Shown here one piece after another: positions 42,212-52,276 of a stretch of DNA of 64,000 nt (positions are counted from its first letter, which is position 1; the number at the start of each line of letters is the position of its first letter). Origin of the DNA: Niveispirillum fermenti (GTDB lineage Bacteria; Pseudomonadota; Alphaproteobacteria; Azospirillales; Azospirillaceae); the NCBI RefSeq assembly GCF_048066175.1, contig NZ_JBLTXA010000016.1, forward strand, positions 31,072 through 95,071, read 5' to 3'. The notes under the pieces are model-generated. The model was not told where the DNA came from, did no database searches, and was given only the letters and a program-made list of their open reading frames with translations. A program made the translations under genes and the position numbers.

Positions 42212-43663
42212 ATGGCGCGGTCGCGGACCGGACGCTGGATGGTGGCGGGGCTGGCTTTGGTGCTGGCGGGCTGCACCACGGGCCAGGCGGCAAACCAATC
42301 ACGGGACAAGGATGGCAAGGAACTGGCGCGGGGCCTGGACCCGTCCGCCAACCGCGACCCGTATCCCAGCCGCTATGTGCCGCAGCCCAGCGGGCTGGTG
42401 GCGCTGACGGGGGCCACATTGCTGACGGGTGCCGGAACGCGCGTCGATGGCGGCACCATCATCGTCCGCGACGGCCGGATCGAAGCAGTGGGAACGGGCC
42501 TGCCTGTGCCCGCGGGTGCCACCGTCATAGACGCCACAGGGCGCTGGATCACGCCCGGCATCATCGACATGCACTCCCACCTGGGCGTCTATGCCTCGCC
42601 CGCCGTGCAGGCCCATTCCGACGGCAACGAGATCACCGACCCCAACACGGCGCAGGTCTGGGCCGAACATTCGGTCTGGCCGCAGGACCCCGGATTCGAG
42701 CGCGCCCTGCAAGGCGGTGTCACGGTGCTGCAGATCCTGCCCGGCTCGGCCAACCTGTTCGGCGGACGGTCCGTGACGGTCAAGAACGTGCCCGCCCGGT
42801 CGGTGCAGGAGATGAAGTTCCCCGGCGCGCCCTACGGGCTGAAGATGGCCTGCGGGGAGAACCCGAAGCGGGTCTATGGCGGCAAGGGCCGCGCGCCGGG
42901 CAGCCGCATGGCCAATGTCGCCGGTTACCGCAAGGCGTGGGTGGAGGCGGCGGAATATCGCCGCAAATGGGACGATTACCATCAATCCAAGGACAAGAAG
43001 GGCGACCCGCCCAAGCGCGACCTGCAGCTTGACACGCTGGCCGACGCGCTGCGCGGCGACATCCTGGTCCACAACCATTGCTACCGCGCCGACGAGATGG
43101 CCGTGATGCTGGATGTGGCGAAGGAGTTCGACTATGGCGTCTCGGCCTTCCACCATGCCGTCGAAGCCTACAAGATCCCCGACCTTTTGAAGGAGGGGGA
43201 TGCCTGCATCGCCACCTGGGCGCACTGGTGGGGCTTCAAGATGGAAGCCTATGACGGGGTGCCGGCCAATGCCGCCATCGTCCACCGCGCCGGGGCCTGC
43301 GCCATCATCCATTCCGACGACGACACGCTGATCCAGCACCTGACCAAGGAAGCCGCCCAGGCCATGGCGGAAGGCAATTACCTGGGCCTGGACATCAAGG
43401 AGGAGGAGGCCATCACCTGGGTCACCGCCAACGCCGCCCGGAGCATCGGCGTGGCGGACAAGGTCGGCACGCTGGAACCCGGCAAGATGGCCGATATCGT
43501 GGTGTGGAGCGGCAATCCCTTCTCCATCTACACTTTGGCCGATCTCGTGCTGATCGACGGCGTGGTCCAGTATGACCGCAGCCGCCCGGCCACGGCGCCG
43601 CGATCCGATTTCGAACTGGGCCAGACCGGTCCGGACGTGTTCATGCAGCGGGGGGCCGAATGA
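42212..43663 (+). CDS. Amidohydrolase-family lipoprotein
   Basis: This 483-aa protein has a lipoprotein signal (LALVLAGC, Cys21) and an amidohydrolase TIM barrel. The metal motif D-M-H-S-H (GIIDMHSHLG) and further His residues (HNHCYR, FHHAVEAYK) are present, as are IIHSDDDT and NAARSIGVADKVGTLEPGKMADIVVW near the C-terminus. It is an exported metal-dependent hydrolase of imidazolonepropionase type; substrate unknown. GGAG lies before ATG 42212. It overlaps the next gene by 4 bp (ATGA). Confidence 0.9.
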   Translation: MARSRTGRWMVAGLALVLAGCTTGQAANQSRDKDGKELARGLDPSANRDPYPSRYVPQPSGLVALTGATLLTGAGTRVDGGTIIVRDGRIEAVGTGLPVPAGATVIDATGRWITPGIIDMHSHLGVYASPAVQAHSDGNEITDPNTAQVWAEHSVWPQDPGFERALQGGVTVLQILPGSANLFGGRSVTVKNVPARSVQEMKFPGAPYGLKMACGENPKRVYGGKGRAPGSRMANVAGYRKAWVEAAEYRRKWDDYHQSKDKKGDPPKRDLQLDTLADALRGDILVHNHCYRADEMAVMLDVAKEFDYGVSAFHHAVEAYKIPDLLKEGDACIATWAHWWGFKMEAYDGVPANAAIVHRAGACAIIHSDDDTLIQHLTKEAAQAMAEGNYLGLDIKEEEAITWVTANAARSIGVADKVGTLEPGKMADIVVWSGNPFSIYTLADLVLIDGVVQYDRSRPATAPRSDFELGQTGPDVFMQRGAE

Positions 43664-44961
43664 TGCGCGGGTTCAAGCAGTTCCTTTTGGGGACCGCGCT
43701 GGTGGCGCTGGCCCTCGGCGCGGCCCGGGCGGAGACCATCGCCATCCAGGGCGTCACCCTTATGACGGGCAATGGCGCGCCACAGGGCAATGCCACGCTG
43801 GTCATCCGCGACGGGATCGTCGTGGCGGCCGGCGCCGGGGTCATCGCGCCGGCCGGCGCCACGCTGGTCGATGGTACGGGCAAGGTGGTGACCCCCGGCC
43901 TGTTCGTGTCCAGCAGCGATATCGGGGTCGAAGAGGTGAGCGCCGTGCCCACCACCAACGACAGCCGGGCCGACAATCCCCGCATCACCGTGGCTTACGA
44001 CCCCTCATATTCCGTGAACCCCGCCAGCACGCTGATCCCGCTGGCCCGTGCCGGCGGCGTGACACGCGCCGTCGTCATGCCGGCCGTGGCCTTCGGCGAC
44101 GGCGCCCATGTCCATGAGGGTGAAACCGCCGGCCATGTGGAAGAGCCGCTGTTCCAGGGCCAGCCGGCCCTGATCCATCTGGGTGCCGCCCCCGACATCA
44201 TCGTGCGTCCGCGCATCGGCGTGGCCCTGCCGCTGGGCGAAAGCGCCGCCAGGAATGCCGGCGGCAGCCGCAGCCTGACAGTCACCATCCTGAAATCAGC
44301 GCTGGAGGATGCCCGGCATTTCGCCGCCAACACGGCCGCCTTCAACCAGGGCGCGACACGCGAATACGGCCTGTCGCGGGAAGATCTGGCCGCCCTGGTC
44401 CCCGTCGCGCGGGGCGAGGCGCCGCTGTTCCTGGCGGCTCATCGCGCAGCCGACATCCGCCTGGCCTTGCGTCTGGCGCGGGAGGAGAAACTGCGCATCG
44501 TGCTGCTGGGGGCTGAGGAAGGGTGGATCGTGGCACCGGAGATCGCCGCGGCCGGCGTTCCCGTGATCATCAAGCCCACGACGAACCTGCCCGGCCGCTT
44601 CGAAACCCAGCGCGCCCGGCTGGACAATGCCGCCCTGCTGGAAAAGGCCGGCGTCACCGTGATCATCACGGGCAGCGCCGATGGCCATTTCGCCAATCAG
44701 GTCCGGTTCGAGGCCGGGACCGCCGTGGCGCATGGTCTGCCGCGGGACAAGGCCATCGCCGCCATCACCAGCCGTCCCGCCGCCCTGTTCGGTGCGCCCG
44801 ACAGCGGCGTCATCGCCATCGGAAAGCCCGCCGATCTGGTCCTCTGGGGCGGTGACCCGCTGGAACCCACGGTGCTGGCCGAACAGGTGTTCATCAACGG
44901 CGTGTCGCAATCGCTCCACACCCGCGCCCGCGCGCTGGAGGAACGTTACAAGCCACGGTGA
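43660..44961 (+). CDS. Exported amidohydrolase-like protein lacking the HxH metal motif
   Basis: This 433-aa protein has a signal peptide (FLLGTALVALALGAARA, about 8-24) and an amidohydrolase fold. The strand that should carry H-x-H reads TPGLFVSSSDIGVEE: the metal-binding pair is replaced by serines. Other fold elements remain (LGAEEGWIVAPEIAAAGVPVII, AITSRPAALFG, GVIAIGKPADLVLWGGDP). It may be a non-catalytic partner of the intact amidohydrolase with which it is translationally coupled. Confidence 0.88.
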   Translation: MMRGFKQFLLGTALVALALGAARAETIAIQGVTLMTGNGAPQGNATLVIRDGIVVAAGAGVIAPAGATLVDGTGKVVTPGLFVSSSDIGVEEVSAVPTTNDSRADNPRITVAYDPSYSVNPASTLIPLARAGGVTRAVVMPAVAFGDGAHVHEGETAGHVEEPLFQGQPALIHLGAAPDIIVRPRIGVALPLGESAARNAGGSRSLTVTILKSALEDARHFAANTAAFNQGATREYGLSREDLAALVPVARGEAPLFLAAHRAADIRLALRLAREEKLRIVLLGAEEGWIVAPEIAAAGVPVIIKPTTNLPGRFETQRARLDNAALLEKAGVTVIITGSADGHFANQVRFEAGTAVAHGLPRDKAIAAITSRPAALFGAPDSGVIAIGKPADLVLWGGDPLEPTVLAEQVFINGVSQSLHTRARALEERYKPR

Positions 44962-45055
44962 TGGTGCAGCGTCTCCCCCGCTGGCCTGGCACGGCCGGCG
45001 GGGGATTACCCTTGCGCACCCCCGCATGAGCCTTCCGCAAGGGTCATATGCGGTT

Positions 45056-45074
45056 AAGAATGATTTTCATATTC
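45056..45074 (+). promoter_or_regulatory. Probable Fur box
   Basis: AAGAATGATTTTCATATTC matches the classical 19-bp Fur consensus GATAATGATAATCATTATC at 13 positions. It lies 64 bp upstream of the TonB receptor start, in an AT-rich patch, where iron-loaded Fur would repress transcription. Confidence 0.65.
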
Positions 45075-45137
45075 ATGGTAAGCCCATACAACGAGATGTG
45101 AATAATTCGCATGTGCGAGATTTGGGGGAGCCGGAAT

Positions 45138-47312
45138 ATGAATATCTTGTCCAGGCAACGGCCAGCCGCGCGGCTGGCATTGCTGTCGCTGCTGCTGGGG
45201 GGAAGCAGCCTGCCGGCGCTGGGGGCCGAACCCGATGCGGGCCTGCAGGTTGCGGATGCCGATGGCATCGGGCGGGACCAGATCGTCGTGATCGGGGAAC
45301 GCGCACGCCGCAGCAGCGGCGGGACCAAGACCGACACGCCCGTGGCCGTCACGCCGCAATCCATCGCCATCGTTACGGCGGAACAGATGATGGAACGCGG
45401 CGCCCTCTCCCTTCAGGATGTGCTTCTGTACAGTTCCGGCGTGCGGTCGGACGCCTATGGCCAAGACAGCCGTGTGGACAGCTATCAGGTTCGCGGCACG
45501 CGCCCGTTGCAATATCTGGACGGCATGCGCACGGCCTATGATTCCTACAACAACGCCCGCGCCGACACCTACATGCTGGAGCGGGTGGAGGTGGTGAAGG
45601 GTCCGGCGTCCGTGCTGTACGGCCAGGGCAGCGTCGGCGGCGTGATCAACCTGACATCCAAGCGCCCCGCCTTCACGGCAGCCGGAGAGGTTCTGCTGTC
45701 CTATGGCAGCCATGATCGCAAGCAGGTGCAGGTCGACATGACCGGCCCCCTGGACGAGGCCGGTACCCTGGCGTTCCGTATCACCGGCCTGCTGCGCGAT
45801 GCCGACACCCAGGTGGATCATGTGGATGACGACCGCTGGTTCATCGCGCCGCAACTCACCTGGCGTCCCACCGACCGGACGGAAGCGACGATCCAGCTCT
45901 ATCATCAGCGGGACGATACGGGCCTGACAACCCAGTTCTTCCCCTGGTGGGGCACGCTTTACGACAACGCCAATGGCAAGATCGATTTCAGCACCTTCAT
46001 CGGGGAGCCGGATTTCGATGAATACAAGACGAAGCAAACCAACCTGTCGGCCTTTCTGGCGCAGGAAGTGATGGATGGCCTGGTGTTCCGCCAGAATTTC
46101 CGTGCCGCCTGGAGCGAGGTGACCTATCAGACCATCTATTCCAATTCCTTCAGCAACCCGTTGAACCCGTTCCTGTCGGCGGGTCAGGCGGGTTATACGG
46201 GGCCGCAGCGCACCGTCGGCCGCTACCTTTCCGGCTCCTATCCCGAGGTGCGCACCCTCTCCTCCGACAGCCAGCTTCAGGGCGATTTCACCACGGGCGC
46301 GCTCAGCCATGTGCTGTTGGCCGGCGTGGACTGGCAGGATTATCGCCAGGAGCTGCAGCAGATCACCAGCCGCCTGACCACGCCCATCGACCTGTATGAT
46401 CCCGTCTATACACCGGGCTTCGCGGCGCCGGCCCGCACGAAGGGCAACAGGACCGAGCAGAAGCAGCTGGGCTTCTACCTGCAGGACCAGATAAAGTGGC
46501 AGGGCTGGAACCTGTTGCTGGGCCTGCGCCGTGACAATGCCCGGTCATCGACCCTGACGCCGGCCGGCGTGAAGACGAAGAAGAAGGATACCGCCACCTC
46601 CTACCGCGCCGGCCTTCTGTATGAGGCGCCGGGCGGCATCGCCCCCTATGTCAGCTATTCGGAAAGCTTCCTGCCCGTGGCGGGCACCAACCTGGCGGGC
46701 GAGGCGTTCGATCCCCAGATCGGCAAGCAGTGGGAAGCCGGCGTGAAATGGCAGCCAACGCCGGAGACCCTTGTGACCACGGCCCTGTTCGACCTGCGCG
46801 ACACCAACCGCGTGACGACCAGCCCCACCAACCCGCTGGACCGTGTGCAGACGGGGGAGATCAAGGCCCAGGGCTTCGAATTGGAGGCGCAGGCCACGCT
46901 GCTCGCGCTCTACACCGTCAGCGCCAGCTACACCTACACCGACGCGAAGACATCCAGGAGCAATGTGGCCACGGAGATCGGCAAGCCTGCCAGTTCCTCC
47001 CCACGCCACATGGCCTCCGCCTTCGTCACCCGGGCCTTCCCCCTGGCCAATGGGGCGGAGTTCAAGCTGGGCGGCGGCCTGCGCTATGTCGGCAGCCAGA
47101 CCGATCAGAACAGTGCCCGCACCATCATCATCAACACACCGGCCAACATGCTGGCCGACCTGATGGCCTCCTATCAGCAGGATGCCTGGCGCCTCAGCCT
47201 CAACATCAACAACCTGACGGACGAGAAGTACATCTCTACCTGTCTGGCCCGCGGCGACTGCTTCCTGGGCGCACGCCGTTCCGTGGTGGGCACCCTGGGC
47301 TATCGCTTCTGA
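45138..47312 (+). CDS. TonB-dependent siderophore receptor
   Basis: This 724-aa outer-membrane barrel has a signal peptide (about 1-30), a plug domain (about 60-190: TPQSIAIVTAEQMMERGALSLQDVL, VRGTRPLQYLDGMR, EVVKGPASVLYGQGSVGGVINL) and 22-strand-type barrel repeats to the C-terminal aromatic (LGYRF). The plug motifs are of the FhuA/FpvA ferric-hydroxamate group. GGAG lies before ATG 45138; an open frame extends 9 codons upstream. A Fur box precedes it. No siderophore synthesis or TonB genes are nearby. Confidence 0.93.
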   Translation: MNILSRQRPAARLALLSLLLGGSSLPALGAEPDAGLQVADADGIGRDQIVVIGERARRSSGGTKTDTPVAVTPQSIAIVTAEQMMERGALSLQDVLLYSSGVRSDAYGQDSRVDSYQVRGTRPLQYLDGMRTAYDSYNNARADTYMLERVEVVKGPASVLYGQGSVGGVINLTSKRPAFTAAGEVLLSYGSHDRKQVQVDMTGPLDEAGTLAFRITGLLRDADTQVDHVDDDRWFIAPQLTWRPTDRTEATIQLYHQRDDTGLTTQFFPWWGTLYDNANGKIDFSTFIGEPDFDEYKTKQTNLSAFLAQEVMDGLVFRQNFRAAWSEVTYQTIYSNSFSNPLNPFLSAGQAGYTGPQRTVGRYLSGSYPEVRTLSSDSQLQGDFTTGALSHVLLAGVDWQDYRQELQQITSRLTTPIDLYDPVYTPGFAAPARTKGNRTEQKQLGFYLQDQIKWQGWNLLLGLRRDNARSSTLTPAGVKTKKKDTATSYRAGLLYEAPGGIAPYVSYSESFLPVAGTNLAGEAFDPQIGKQWEAGVKWQPTPETLVTTALFDLRDTNRVTTSPTNPLDRVQTGEIKAQGFELEAQATLLALYTVSASYTYTDAKTSRSNVATEIGKPASSSPRHMASAFVTRAFPLANGAEFKLGGGLRYVGSQTDQNSARTIIINTPANMLADLMASYQQDAWRLSLNINNLTDEKYISTCLARGDCFLGARRSVVGTLGYRF

Positions 47313-47321
47313 CCGGCAGGC

Positions 47322-47348
47322 GGGCGGCCACCAGCGGCCGCCCCTTTG
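47322..47348 (+). terminator. Terminator after the TonB receptor
   Basis: GGGCGGCC/GGCCGCCC is an 8-bp stem with loop ACCAGC, followed by a weak CTTTG. Confidence 0.55.
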
Positions 47349-47393
47349 CCGCCGCGCGGGCCGGCCATCGGCAGCGCGCAACGGTGCTCAACC

Positions 47394-47422
47394 TTGACTC
47401 CGGGCCGGTTTACGCCTACAAG
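47394..47422 (+). promoter_or_regulatory. Candidate promoter of rplY-pth
   Basis: TTGACT (47394-47399) and TACAAG (47417-47422) are separated by 17 bp. Transcription would start about 100 nt before the rplY ATG, giving a leader that contains the terminator-like hairpin below. Confidence 0.5.
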
Positions 47423-47475
47423 GCCGCACCATTTTCGACGGCGTACAGCACCCCTGGAGGCTGGCGCCACTACCG

Positions 47476-47510
47476 GACCCGACGCGGAAAGCCGCGACCG
47501 GGTCTTTTTT
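47476..47510 (+). terminator. Intrinsic terminator/attenuator in the rplY leader
   Basis: GACCCG-a-CGCGG/CCGCG-ac-CGGGTC is an 11-bp interrupted stem with loop AAAG, directly followed by TTTTTT (47505-47510). It ends only 17 nt before the rplY ATG and precedes the ribosome binding site AGGAGAG. It is too close to be the end of an upstream gene, so it looks like a regulatory attenuator. Confidence 0.65.
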
Positions 47511-47527
47511 CGTACTAGGAGAGTACC

Positions 47528-48109
47528 ATGACCCAGATTATCGCGCTCGCCGCCACGGCCCGCGACCGGGCCGGAAAGGGGACCGCCCGGGCCACGCGCC
47601 GTGAAGGCCAGATCCCGGCTGTGATCTACGGCAACAAGGAAAAGCCGGTGATGATCGCCGTCGACTATGCCAAGTTCATCCGTGAACTGCATCGTCCGGG
47701 CTTCTTCACCCACCTGTTCGACGTGACGGTGGAAGGCAACACGCACCGCGTGCTGCCTCGCGACGTGCAACTGGACCCGGTCTATGACCGTCCGCTGCAT
47801 ATCGACTTCCTGCGCGTCAGCGACAGCACCGAAATCACCCTGAAGGTGCCGGTGGAATTCCTGAATGCCGATACCTGCCCTGGCCTGAAGAAGGGCGGCG
47901 TGCTGAACGTCGTGCGCCACGACATCGAGGTGTTCGCCCGCGCCGGCAACATCCCGGAGAAGATCACGGTGGATCTGGCCGGTGCCGAGGTCGGCGCCTC
48001 CATCCACATTTCCTCCGTGACGCTGCCGGAAGGCGTGCGCCCCACGATCGAGGATCGCGACTTCACCGTCGCCACGATCGCCGCCCCGACCGTGAAGGGC
48101 GAGGGCTGA
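47528..48109 (+). CDS. rplY: 50S ribosomal protein L25/general stress protein Ctc
   Basis: This 193-aa long-form L25 has the N-terminal 5S-rRNA-binding domain (1-90: GKGTARATRREGQIPAVIYG, RDVQLDPVYDRPLHIDFLR) and the C-terminal TL5/CTC beta domain (LKVPVEFLN, GLKKGGVLNVVRHDIEV, IHISSVTLPEGV). AGGAGAG precedes the ATG. It is followed by pth, a conserved pairing. Its leader contains an attenuator-like hairpin. Confidence 0.96.
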   Translation: MTQIIALAATARDRAGKGTARATRREGQIPAVIYGNKEKPVMIAVDYAKFIRELHRPGFFTHLFDVTVEGNTHRVLPRDVQLDPVYDRPLHIDFLRVSDSTEITLKVPVEFLNADTCPGLKKGGVLNVVRHDIEVFARAGNIPEKITVDLAGAEVGASIHISSVTLPEGVRPTIEDRDFTVATIAAPTVKGEG

Positions 48110-48147
48110 TCCCAGCCCTTTTGCGACAGCGTATCGGGACCTGACAC

Positions 48148-48765
48148 ATGCGCCTGCTGGTCGGACTGGGCAATCCTGGCCCGGAATATGAGCGGCACCG
48201 GCATAATGTCGGGTTCATGGCCGTGGATGACATCCATGGCCGACACGGCTTCGGCCCCTGGAAGCGGCGCTTCCAGGGGCTGATCGCCGAGGGGGTGGCC
48301 GGCGGGGAGAAATGCTTTCTGCTGAAGCCCCAGACCTTCATGAACCTGTCCGGCCAGTCGGTCGGGGAGGCCATGCGCTTCTACAAGCTGACCCCCGCCC
48401 AGGTCATCGCCCTGCATGATGAACTGGATGTGGCACCCGGCAAGATTCGGGTGAAACAGGGCGGCGGGCATGGCGGGCATAACGGCCTGCGTTCCATCGA
48501 CGACCATATCGGCAAGGATTACTGGCGCGTGCGCATCGGTATCGGCCATCCCGGCGACAAGGACCGGGTGCATGGCTGGGTGCTGGGCAACTTCGCCAAG
48601 GCCGACGAGAACTGGCTGCCCAAGCTGCTGGACACGCTGTCGGCCGAACTGCCGTTGCTGGTCAAGGGGGAGCCGGAGAAGTACGCCTCCCGCATCGCGG
48701 CCCTGACCGCCCCGCCCAAGCCGCCCCGGCCGCCCAAGCCGGACATGCCGGTGCCCGGCGCCTGA
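48148..48765 (+). CDS. pth: Peptidyl-tRNA hydrolase
   Basis: This 205-aa protein has the start MRLLVGLGNPGPEYERHRHNVGF with the catalytic His, then LLKPQTFMNLSGQSVG, HDELDVAPGKIRVKQGGGHGGHNGLRSID in pieces, and a Pro-rich tail (PPKPPRPPKPDMPVPG). It recycles peptidyl-tRNA released from stalled ribosomes. It is the second gene of the rplY-pth operon. Confidence 0.97.
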   Translation: MRLLVGLGNPGPEYERHRHNVGFMAVDDIHGRHGFGPWKRRFQGLIAEGVAGGEKCFLLKPQTFMNLSGQSVGEAMRFYKLTPAQVIALHDELDVAPGKIRVKQGGGHGGHNGLRSIDDHIGKDYWRVRIGIGHPGDKDRVHGWVLGNFAKADENWLPKLLDTLSAELPLLVKGEPEKYASRIAALTAPPKPPRPPKPDMPVPGA

Positions 48766-48783
48766 TTGTCCGTCATGTGAGCG

Positions 48784-49197
48784 TCACGCCGCCGTGCGGC
48801 TGGCCATCTCCTCGTATCGGGCGTAAAGGATCGCTTCCTCCTTGTGCAGACGCGACTGCAACAGCGCGCTCATGCGGCCGAAATCGACGGCGAATTCCAG
48901 GCCCGATCCCCCATCGCGATATTTGTCGAAGAAGGCCAGGACCCGGCCGCCCAGTTCCACCATTTCCGCACTGAACTGTTCCGCCATGGCGGCACGAACG
49001 GGATCACGCAGCGCCAAGCGGCGATAGTCAGGATAGAACTCCTCATTCTCCCGCCGGATATGGTCGATGAACAGGTCCCGCGCCGCCAGCAACGTGCGCT
49101 GGCCGTCCGGCGTGCCAATGCCCTGACGCCGCACATCCTCCAGTACCCGCTTCAGTTCCGCGTGGTCGTCCTTCAGTCGGGGAACGATCCGGCCCAT
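48784..49197 (-). CDS. Hemerythrin-domain protein
   Basis: This 137-aa four-helix protein has hemerythrin-type ligands: His in DDHAEL (residue about 12), His in FIDHIRRENEEFYP, and His in RLHKEEAILY, with the paired Glu residues, so a di-iron site is likely. These proteins sense or bind oxygen or nitric oxide. AAAGGAGG precedes ATG 49197, a strong start. It is divergent from the exported esterase and convergent with pth. Confidence 0.88.
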   Translation of the reverse strand: MGRIVPRLKDDHAELKRVLEDVRRQGIGTPDGQRTLLAARDLFIDHIRRENEEFYPDYRRLALRDPVRAAMAEQFSAEMVELGGRVLAFFDKYRDGGSGLEFAVDFGRMSALLQSRLHKEEAILYARYEEMASRTAA

Positions 49198-49360
49198 ACT
49201 GGCCTCCTTTAAAGATGTATTTTCTATGTAAGTTTATGTGCCGCCGGCCGTGTCGGCGATGTGGCGGGGTGTCGCGGGCAAGCCGCGGGCGCCCTTGCCA
49301 GGTGCGGACCGGACGGGCAGATTGTCTACCGGTTACCAACAGCATCGGAAGAGAACGGGC

Positions 49361-50332
49361 ATGGCGGTGTCGCGGCGGGACTGGTTGCGCGGATCAATGA
49401 TGGCGGCCGGGCTGGCAACAACAACCGGACTGGATCGCACGGCCGGCGCAGGCACGACGGAAAGGGTCGAGATCTGGCCCGGCGGCACTGGTCCGGGCTC
49501 CGAAGGTGCTCCGCTGGAACAGCGGATGGTGGCGCGCAGCCACGATCCGGCACGGCCCGACCGCTACATGGAGGGCATCACACGCCCCTTTCTCACCATT
49601 TACCGCCCGGCCCGGCCCGATGGCCGCGCCCTGCTGATCATTCCGGGTGGCGGCTATCAGCGGGTCGTGGTCGACAAGGAAGGGGGCGAGGTGGGCCCCT
49701 TGCTGGCCGCACGGGGATTCACCTGCTTCGTCCTGACCTACCGTCTGCCGGGGGAGGTGCCGCAACACGGACCCGCCGTTGCCCTGCAGGATGCCCAGCG
49801 CGCCATGCGCGTGATCCGCAGCCAGGCCGGGATATTCGGCATCGACGGCGGGGCGCCGGGCGTCATGGGCTTTTCCGCCGGCGGGCATGTGGCCGCCATG
49901 CTGGGCACGCGGCATGCCGACACAACCTATGCCGCCGTGGATCAGGCCGACCGGCTGCCGGCGCGACCGGCCCGGCTGGCGCTGATCTATCCCGTCATCG
50001 GGATGGGGACATCCATGGCGCATCGCGGCTCCCGCGACCGCCTGCTGGGCCCCAGCCCGACGGCGGCCATGGTGGAACGCTGGTCTGCCGATCATCAGGT
50101 GACCACCGACACGCCCCCCGTCTTTCTGCTCCACGCCACGGATGACCAGGCGGTGCTTCCAGAGAACAGCCTGGCCTTCCACGCGGCCTGCCGCCGGGCC
50201 GGCGTGCCGGCGGAGCTGCACCTCTATCCGAAGGGTGGGCACGGGTTCGGGCATGGTGATCGCATCGCCGCAGACAATCCGCTGCGGCGCTGGCCGGACC
50301 TGTTCCTGGAATGGCAGGCCCCGGCGGGTTGA
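49361..50332 (+). CDS. Tat-exported alpha/beta hydrolase (acetylesterase-like)
   Basis: This 323-aa protein has a twin-arginine signal (SRRDWLRGSMMAAGLATTTG), LLIIPGGGYQRVVVDKEGGEV (oxyanion loop), the nucleophile elbow GFSAGGH, an Asp in HATDDQAVLP and His in KGGHGFGHG. The family includes acetyl xylan esterases and periplasmic lipases. GGAAGAGA precedes ATG 49361. It is 113 bp upstream of an M28 peptidase on the same strand. Substrate is unknown. Confidence 0.85.
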   Translation: MAVSRRDWLRGSMMAAGLATTTGLDRTAGAGTTERVEIWPGGTGPGSEGAPLEQRMVARSHDPARPDRYMEGITRPFLTIYRPARPDGRALLIIPGGGYQRVVVDKEGGEVGPLLAARGFTCFVLTYRLPGEVPQHGPAVALQDAQRAMRVIRSQAGIFGIDGGAPGVMGFSAGGHVAAMLGTRHADTTYAAVDQADRLPARPARLALIYPVIGMGTSMAHRGSRDRLLGPSPTAAMVERWSADHQVTTDTPPVFLLHATDDQAVLPENSLAFHAACRRAGVPAELHLYPKGGHGFGHGDRIAADNPLRRWPDLFLEWQAPAG

Positions 50333-50445
50333 TCCGGACCGGCACGGCGTGGAACCCGCATGGCTTGGCCGCTGCGCGGGATCGGGCGTATAGCTTGGGA
50401 CATCAAAGGCAATCCAACGACATCCCCAAGGGAGTATCCCGCCGC

Positions 50446-52092
<1,647 letters not shown>

Positions 52093-52144
52093 TGCCCATT
52101 CCTTCGCGCCGGACACCCCGTCCGGCGCGGGTTCATACGTATCT

Positions 52145-52177
52145 GCATTGATCAGAACCTATGGTCCTGATCAATGC
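52145..52177. terminator. Long near-perfect dyad between convergent M28 and uvrD genes
   Basis: GCATTGATCAG and CTGATCAATGC form perfect 11-bp arms, and the 11-nt middle contains a further ACC-tat-GGT stem. It would terminate convergent transcription or bind a dimeric protein. There is no T-tract. The 184-bp gap holds nothing else. Confidence 0.5.
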
Positions 52178-52276
52178 CTCCTTCATGCGCCGGGCGCCGC
52201 CATCCGGCGGCTGGGCTTGTGCGCGCATGGGCGCGCCAACCAAGGTGCGATGAGTTCAACTCACCGCAACTTTGTA

